Source: DAOUJI01 sp965219565
Lineage (GTDB): Bacteria; Chloroflexota; Dehalococcoidia; Lucifugimonadales; JAGWBF01
Length of the DNA stretch: 64,000 nucleotides
Reading direction: 5' to 3'
Assembly (NCBI GenBank): GCA_965219565.1
Contig: OZ244780.1
Coordinates: forward strand, 2,914,001-2,978,000
Positions 59,184-64,000 of this stretch are shown piece after piece. The notes beneath the pieces are model-generated. The model was given only the letters and a program-made list of their open reading frames with translations, did not search any database and was not told where the DNA came from. Position 1 is the stretch's first letter. Each line of letters starts with the position of its first letter. The translations under genes and the position numbers were made by a program.

Positions 59184-60299
59184 CTAGTCTTTCTTGCCGG
59201 ACCTGTCGGGATACCCTACCACCAGCACGTCGTCGTCGATAGTCTCCACAGTGATGTCCCGGAGCCGCAGGGCCTCGTACATGGTTTCCGCCCCCCTGCC
59301 TCCCACGGGAGTCTGGGCGCCGTCTCCTCCCACTATAACGGGAGCTATGAAAGCGTACACTTTGTCCAGCAGTCCCTCGTCAAGCAGGGACCCCATCAGC
59401 GTCCCGCCTCCCTCTACCATCAGGCTGACCACCCCGATGGAGCCCAGATGGACCATGAGGGCCGGGAGGTCCACTCTTCCTGTTTGGTCGTTGGGGAAAC
59501 AGACCGTTTCGGCTCCAGCAGACTCCAGGAACCGCGCCGTTTCCGAGTCAATCTTGGAGCCGGCTATCAGGGTCCTGCCGGGTTCCTTCAGGAGGGCCGA
59601 GCCAACAGGGGTGCGGCCCGAGCTGTCCACTACTACTCTGAGAGGTTGCTGTTTCAGTGGGTGTCCTGTGCCGTCTCTGGCTGTCAGCTTCGGGTCGTCC
59701 TTAACGACAGTGTTCACTCCCACCATTACCGCGTCGGAGACGCGTCGAATCTCTTGCACACGCTCCCGGGACTTGGGGCCAGTGACCCATTTCGAGTGGC
59801 CGGTGCGGCTGGCAATCTTGCCGTCCAGACTCATGGCGAACTTGGCGGTGACGTAAGGAAGCCCGGTGTTGATATGCTTCTTGAAGGCCTCGTAGAGACG
59901 TTCCGCCGTTTTGGCTTCCTCTCCGGTCTCAACATTGACACCGGCCGATTCGAGGAGGGAAATTCCCTGTCCGTTGACCCTGGGATTGGGGTCCTTGGAA
60001 GCCACGTGGACCGTGGATATCCCTGCGTTTATCACCGCGTCGGTGCAGGGGGGAGTCCTTCCGAAAATCGAGCAGGGCTCCATAGTGACGTACAGTGCGG
60101 CTCCGGTTGCGTCGGCGCCTGCCTGCCCCAGCGCCACCACTTCGGCGTGGGCCTGACCGGGGGGCTGCGTGTGCCCCTCTCCGATGACGCGTCCATCTTT
60201 GACCACTACGGCGCCTACGGCGGGATTGGGGCTGGTCTTGCCGAGGGCCTCCCGCGCCAACTCTAAAGCACGCTTCATGTAATGGTTGGAGGAGGTCAT
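59184..60299 (-). CDS. ribD: riboflavin biosynthesis deaminase/reductase
   Basis: The 371-residue protein carries out the second and third steps of riboflavin synthesis. The N-terminal deaminase has HAEVVALG and EPCSIFGRTPPC (zinc); the C-terminal reductase has KFAMSLDGKIAS and VEGGGTLMGSLLDEGL. It leads the rib operon. I looked for an FMN riboswitch upstream and did not see its conserved core. The 237 bases to dcd hold no gene. Confidence 0.96.
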   Translation of the reverse strand: MTSSNHYMKRALELAREALGKTSPNPAVGAVVVKDGRVIGEGHTQPPGQAHAEVVALGQAGADATGAALYVTMEPCSIFGRTPPCTDAVINAGISTVHVASKDPNPRVNGQGISLLESAGVNVETGEEAKTAERLYEAFKKHINTGLPYVTAKFAMSLDGKIASRTGHSKWVTGPKSRERVQEIRRVSDAVMVGVNTVVKDDPKLTARDGTGHPLKQQPLRVVVDSSGRTPVGSALLKEPGRTLIAGSKIDSETARFLESAGAETVCFPNDQTGRVDLPALMVHLGSIGVVSLMVEGGGTLMGSLLDEGLLDKVYAFIAPVIVGGDGAQTPVGGRGAETMYEALRLRDITVETIDDDVLVVGYPDRSGKKD

Positions 60300-60536
60300 G
60301 TCAAGGACGGCGGCTCACACCGGACGTGATTCGTGGGGAATTGGAACGTCGCTTATTCGACGTGCGGGTCAGAGCGGGGAGGGAAGGGGTGACGGGTCTT
60401 GATTTATCCCTTTTGTACAAGGGTTGGCTCCGTTCAGGCAGCCGCCCTGCTCGCTGGGGCCTATTTCAATTTTCTCCCCTTGCTTTATCCAATGTCAAGG
60501 GATATAGCCGGATGGACAATATCCGATTAGCGATAA

Positions 60537-61124
60537 TCAACCGCCCCGTAAGTCCCGTCCGGCACGGTAGTTGCGAAAGTATTGGCTGGGCACGGGTTCT
60601 CCCTGGTCCTGGTATTTGCTGTCCAACGCTCCGGAACCGTAGGGTTTTTCAGCGGGTGTGGACAGCTCCATGAAGGAGATTTGGGAGACCCTCATGCCCG
60701 CGTACAGGGTTATGGGCGACCCCGACACATTGCTAAGCTCCAGGGTCAAGTTGCCTCTCCAGCCAGGGTCCACCCAGCCCGCGGTGGAGTGGACCAGCAA
60801 GCCCAGCCTGCCCAGGGAACTCTTGCCGTCCAGCCTGGCGGCGATATCATCGGGGAGACAGATGCGCTCTGCTATCACACCAAGGGCGAACTCATGGGGA
60901 TGGAGGTAGAAGGGGGTGTCCTCGTGTATCTCCACCTCCTCGGTCAGTTCCGGCAACTCCTGCTTCACGTCTATGTAGGGGACCCTGGAGTTGCGAAACA
61001 CCCGCATTTTGGAACCGAGGCGAAGATCGACGCTGGCGGGTTGAAGCAGGCTCTCGTCCCAGGGGTCTATGATGATTCGCCCGGACTCGATTGCTTCCCG
61101 GATGCTCCGGTCACTCAGAAGCAC
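60537..61124 (-). CDS. dcd: dCTP deaminase
   Basis: The 195-residue protein begins MLLSDRSIREAIESGRIII and has SSLGRLGLLVHSTAGWVDPG, the active-site region of the trimeric dCTP deaminase family, which makes dUTP for thymidylate synthesis. A bifunctional form that also cleaves dUTP cannot be excluded. It is preceded by two hairpins at 61157-61252. Confidence 0.93.
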   Translation of the reverse strand: MLLSDRSIREAIESGRIIIDPWDESLLQPASVDLRLGSKMRVFRNSRVPYIDVKQELPELTEEVEIHEDTPFYLHPHEFALGVIAERICLPDDIAARLDGKSSLGRLGLLVHSTAGWVDPGWRGNLTLELSNVSGSPITLYAGMRVSQISFMELSTPAEKPYGSGALDSKYQDQGEPVPSQYFRNYRAGRDLRGG

Positions 61125-61156
61125 TTCCCACCCTCACTTGCCTTACTTTAGCACCG

Positions 61157-61252
61157 CTCGCCCCACCGTTTGTAATGGTGGGGCGAGTTTTGCATAGCCT
61201 TCCGGTCTAGTCAAGCTGGCCCGGCGTGGAGGATTCTCTCGGCGCCGGGCCA
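61157..61252. terminator. two strong hairpins between SIMPL-lipoprotein and dcd genes
   Basis: Hairpin one: CTCGCCCCACC (61157-61167) with 61177-61187, followed on the + strand by TTTT. Hairpin two: TGGCCCGGCG (61217-61226) with 61243-61252. They lie downstream of the minus-strand lipoprotein gene, but the T-run favours the opposite strand, so the direction is unclear. Confidence 0.5.
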
Positions 61253-61279
61253 TCAATCTACAGCATATTTCACAAGGCC

Positions 61280-62137
61280 CTACTCCATGTCGAAAACGCC
61301 CTGCACTGTTATGGTCACGCCGAGCTCACCGCCGCTGATAGGCGTGTCCGCCGCATCGAACGCCATACTTCTTGACAACGCGGCGCTCTCAGCTACGTCG
61401 AAGGTCCTAGGCGAGCCGCCGAAGGACTCGCTGATGTAGACGAGGTCACCCAGGCTGACTCCGGCATTTTCGGCCAGCTCCGTAGCCTTGGCGGTCAGGT
61501 CCTCGACGGCCAATTTGCGGGCCTCCGTCTCCAAAGACTTGGGATCGTCCAGCCCGAAACGAATCCCATTGAAGCGGGCCAGGTCGCCTCCCGCCTCCAC
61601 CATGTCGTCGATGACGGCGCCCACCTGGTCCAGGTCCCTGACCGTCACAGCGATTTGGTTGTTGACCCAGTATCCGACAAGCTCACTCTTGTCCTTTTCC
61701 CGGTCGTATTGGTATTCGGGGTAGATGTTGAAGCTGGTGGTCTGGATGTCCCGATCCTCCACTCCCAGGGAGGCCAGAGCTTCCATCATGGCGTCCATGG
61801 CTTCCGCTGCCTTGCCGCGGGCCTCGGCTACGGCCTCCGCCACCGCCTCGACGCCTCCGTTCAATGTGGCGATGTCAGGCGCCGACGTGACCTGGCCCAT
61901 GCCTGTCACCCATATACCGGACTGAGCACCGTCGGAAGACTGGGTAGAACCTTCCAACATGATGAGGGCTTGGTCCACGCGCTCCTCAATGCGTGTGATC
62001 TGAGCCGAGTTTTCCAGGGGAGGTTGGGTGTCGGTGTCAGAGGAGTTGCATGCGGCAGCCACAAGAAACAACACCAACATTCCCGCCAGCGCCGTTCCGA
62101 GGATATTCCTGTTTATGTAAGTCCCTAGTCTGTTCAT
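61280..62137 (-). CDS. SIMPL-domain (DUF541) lipoprotein
   Basis: The 285-residue protein has a lipoprotein signal with lipobox FLVAAAC (Cys about 30), a spacer, and a SIMPL/DUF541 domain (GIWVTGMGQVTSAPDIATLN, then YEY-like QYDREKDKSELVGYWVNNQ). The family is surface-exposed and little understood. The ATG follows GGAGGTGAACC. Confidence 0.88.
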   Translation of the reverse strand: MNRLGTYINRNILGTALAGMLVLFLVAAACNSSDTDTQPPLENSAQITRIEERVDQALIMLEGSTQSSDGAQSGIWVTGMGQVTSAPDIATLNGGVEAVAEAVAEARGKAAEAMDAMMEALASLGVEDRDIQTTSFNIYPEYQYDREKDKSELVGYWVNNQIAVTVRDLDQVGAVIDDMVEAGGDLARFNGIRFGLDDPKSLETEARKLAVEDLTAKATELAENAGVSLGDLVYISESFGGSPRTFDVAESAALSRSMAFDAADTPISGGELGVTITVQGVFDME

Positions 62138-62207
62138 GGTTCACCTCCTAAGTGGTTCAGAAGTTAAGACGTAACCGCCATACGATTTGTTCCCGTCGGC
62201 CCCGCCT

Positions 62208-63371
62208 TTAGGGCGCTCTCTTACGGCGAGCGCGAAGCTTAAGAGCTAGGACGACGATCAACCCGAGGGCCAATGCAGCCAGCGCCCCCTCTACAATCCA
62301 CCAGACCGAAATGCCACGGTCTGTTCCCAGGGACTCCCGCATACGTGCGATCTCTTCGGTGGTGATGTCGGCCGATTCTCTGGAGGCCCCAGGGTCCAAC
62401 GCGCTTTGCGGAGCGGCCGTCGGCGCCGGGATTGATGTGGGTTGAGGCATCGGCGTCGATGTGGGCAGTGGTGTGGGAATCGGCTTGGGTGTCGGAGTAG
62501 CTGTGGGAAGGGAAGTGGCGGTCGGCTTGGGCATAGGCGTATCTGTAGGTTGCGGAGCGGAAGTCGGCGTAGGGGCTGGCACGGCTGTGGCCCTATAGGT
62601 AAGAGCGTCGGCCCGCCTCTCAGCGACATCGCCCATCGGAGGCGCAGAGGTCGGGGCGTCGGTAAGTTGGGCCTTGGCGCCGGACGTGGGTTCCACGGCG
62701 CGACTCATCACCATATCCGGCTCCGAGTCGTACGTATCGGCTTTGCCCATCGAAAAAGCGGGTTCGGGAGTCTGTGTCGGCTGCGACGTCGGCTCTATCA
62801 TCGCCATCTCTGCCATCGGAGTCGGCGCCAACATTGACGTAGGAGCGACCGGCATCGCGGTGACACCTGGCGGCTCTTGTTGAGGCGCAGGAGTCGTTGT
62901 AGGCGGCATCGGAACGCCTGTGGGCGAGTCTTCTGGATCGGCCAGAATTGTTGAGAAGGAATCACCGCGTTCCTCGGAGAACAGCCCAATCCCTCCACTG
63001 TCATCCGGGCCGCGGGTCACGTCAATGGACAGGGTAACGGCGAAGGCAACCACCGCCACTGACGCGGCAGCTCCGTAGGCCCAGACGGGGACACGGAAAG
63101 CCGGGAACCCGGCAGTGGCGACCGGCGCGTGCGGCTCCGTCGCTGACTCCGGCGCCTCCGCGAAGGTGAAGTCCCTCGCTGTAGGCAACACGGGCGTCTG
63201 GCGCAGCAGCCCAACGGTGTCTCTCAAAGAGTCCAACTCTACAGTGCAGGACTCACACGCCCGGAGGTGGTCCTCAATCTTCCGTATGTCGGCGTCGCTT
63301 AGCCCGCCATCCAGAAATTCGGACAAGCTCTCCAGGGAAATATGCTTAGGTCTCTTTTTGAATAACCACAT
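62208..63371 (-). CDS. zinc-finger anti-sigma factor with long Pro/Thr-rich outer segment
   Basis: The N-terminus has HLRACESC (HxxxCxxC, His35, Cys39, Cys42), the zinc-binding anti-sigma domain. A transmembrane helix follows near residues 94-115, then about 240 residues rich in proline and threonine (PTATPTPKPIPTPLP and similar), then a second helix near 358-380 and a basic tail. It should bind the ECF sigma factor encoded six bases upstream and release it on an envelope signal. The long repetitive linker is unusual for the family. Confidence 0.85.
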   Translation of the reverse strand: MWLFKKRPKHISLESLSEFLDGGLSDADIRKIEDHLRACESCTVELDSLRDTVGLLRQTPVLPTARDFTFAEAPESATEPHAPVATAGFPAFRVPVWAYGAAASVAVVAFAVTLSIDVTRGPDDSGGIGLFSEERGDSFSTILADPEDSPTGVPMPPTTTPAPQQEPPGVTAMPVAPTSMLAPTPMAEMAMIEPTSQPTQTPEPAFSMGKADTYDSEPDMVMSRAVEPTSGAKAQLTDAPTSAPPMGDVAERRADALTYRATAVPAPTPTSAPQPTDTPMPKPTATSLPTATPTPKPIPTPLPTSTPMPQPTSIPAPTAAPQSALDPGASRESADITTEEIARMRESLGTDRGISVWWIVEGALAALALGLIVVLALKLRARRKRAP

Positions 63372-63377
63372 GGCTCT

Positions 63378-64000
63378 CTAATTATCCTGACGGAACCTGT
63401 CCGGTAAAAGTTCCGGGTCTTGCCGGAGACGGTCTCGGATTCCCGCTCTGGCCCTCGCCAGCCGCGATTTCACCGTTCCTACGTTCACGTTGGTGATGCG
63501 GGCTGCATCTTCGTAGCTGTATCCCTGTACGTCGATGAGAACGGCTGTCAGCCTGCGTTCTTCAGGCAAGCTCATCAGGGCCGATTGTATGGCCCTGCTT
63601 AGCTCTTCCCTGACGGCATAGTCGTCCGGTGACTCTCCGCCTAAGGGCAGTTCGGGAGGAGGCAGGTCAGGGTCGCTATCGGGAGGCGGAGCGTCCATAG
63701 AGACGGTGGGTCGGGCACGCCTGGACCGGAGCATGTCCTTGCACGCGTTGGACACGATGCGCATCAACCATGCCGTGAGGTTCTCCCCCCGGAACTTGCC
63801 GAAAGCCCTGTACCCCGACATCAAAGCTTCCTGCACGGCGTCTTCGGCGGCGGCCCAGTCTCCCAGCATCCGGTAGGCCAGGTTCTGGGCCCTAGTCTGG
63901 TGGTCTACGATGACGCAGTTGTAGCAATGCCATGCGCCGGACCTGTCGGATACGGCAACGGGGGCATGCTCTTGGCGCCGGGAACACGGGTCTGTTCTCA
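63378..64000 (-). CDS. ECF-type RNA polymerase sigma factor (partial, 5' end outside window)
   Basis: Region 2 is visible as QNLAYRMLGDWAAAEDAVQEA and AWLMRIVSNACKDMLRSRRAR, and region 4 as LPEERRLTAVLIDVQGYSYE followed by VGTVKSRLARARAG. The frame stays open to the window edge, 43 codons upstream of the first ATG, and the added part (HCYNCVIVDHQTRAQNLAYR) joins region 2 without break, so the ATG at 63869 is not the true start. No other start codon is present in the added part. The anti-sigma gene follows. Confidence 0.9.
   Translation of the reverse strand, partial: RTDPCSRRQEHAPVAVSDRSGAWHCYNCVIVDHQTRAQNLAYRMLGDWAAAEDAVQEALMSGYRAFGKFRGENLTAWLMRIVSNACKDMLRSRRARPTVSMDAPPPDSDPDLPPPELPLGGESPDDYAVREELSRAIQSALMSLPEERRLTAVLIDVQGYSYEDAARITNVNVGTVKSRLARARAGIRDRLRQDPELLPDRFRQDN

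Noticed and set aside
58788..60266. + strand frame of 492 codons across ribE and ribD
   Set aside because: It spans two complete rib genes on the other strand and encodes no recognisable domain.
60400..60430. Possible terminator or riboswitch upstream of ribD (CCCTTTTGTACAAGGG)
   Set aside because: Only a five-base stem, no T-run on the proper strand and no FMN-riboswitch core.

Overview
The window is a GC-rich chromosomal segment from a bacterium that I infer to be a member of the Chloroflexota, most likely in or near the SAR202/Dehalococcoidia group. The inference rests on gene content: several stand-alone flavin/F420 luciferase-like monooxygenases, CaiB/BaiF CoA-transferases, an actinobacterial/Chloroflexi-type inositol phospholipid cluster and an aa3-type oxidase with CtaG, together with frequent TTG and GTG starts behind strong GGAGG sites. 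No search was run. It reads as ordinary chromosome with a few accessory pockets (toxin-antitoxin genes, an HNH pair, short dispersed repeats). There are no CRISPR arrays, rRNAs or tRNAs that I could recognise.

Layout. 1-5.8 kb: end of an oxidase operon (subunit II tail, CtaD, CtaE, subunit IV, CtaG, an internally duplicated small membrane protein, Sco copper chaperone), closed by a bidirectional terminator. 5.9-7.1 kb (-): infC-rpmI-rplT, where promoter position and ribosome-binding site argue for an AUA start of infC. 7.2-7.9 kb (-): VapBC. 8.1-9.1 kb: Asp-box repeat protein. 9.1-12.0 kb (-): inositol-phosphate synthase, PimA-like glycosyltransferase and CDP-alcohol phosphatidyltransferase. 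12.2-13.2 kb: nuclease-like domain fused to a hypoxanthine phosphoribosyltransferase. 13.8-16.1 kb (-): sirohaem nitrite/sulfite reductase. 16.3-20.9 kb: RNase Y (no membrane anchor), YmdB, PHP phosphoesterase, PlsY, zinc-ribbon membrane protein. 20.9-24.1 kb (-): RecA, an oxidoreductase, a membrane protein.

24.5-28.8 kb: two Asp23/Gls24 proteins, a luciferase-like monooxygenase, an amber-interrupted small gene, a double carboxymuconolactone-decarboxylase-like protein and an A-type Fe-S carrier. 28.8-35.8 kb: a YgfZ/GcvT-like protein, a 6-oxocamphor-hydrolase-like crotonase, another monooxygenase, an amidohydrolase, a CinA-nucleotidyltransferase fusion and a flavin reductase. 36-39 kb (-): a ribbon-helix-helix antitoxin with a wrecked Doc toxin, then two overlapping CaiB/BaiF genes, one lacking the catalytic aspartate. 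39.3 kb: SelD, itself a selenoprotein with an in-frame UGA. 40.4-42.5 kb (-): two FmdB zinc ribbons, ThiE and a translin-family protein in one overlapping operon. 42.6-46 kb: orphan HicB-like protein, YraN, RNase HII, MnmA, cupin and a cluster of repeats.

46-50 kb: VOC protein, two paralogous F420-type monooxygenases, a DCC protein, then an HNH endonuclease with an unknown partner beside a decayed stretch. 50-57.3 kb: B12-binding radical SAM protein with a repetitive C-terminal tail, FabF, RecJ, Nudix, endonuclease V and release factor 2 with a programmed frameshift. 57.3-64 kb (-): RibBA, RibE, RibD, a dCTP deaminase, a SIMPL-domain lipoprotein, and an anti-sigma factor with its ECF sigma factor running off the edge.

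Four kinds of short dispersed repeat occupy intergenic spaces, and in two places they sit exactly where a gene 5' end or a toxin partner would be expected.
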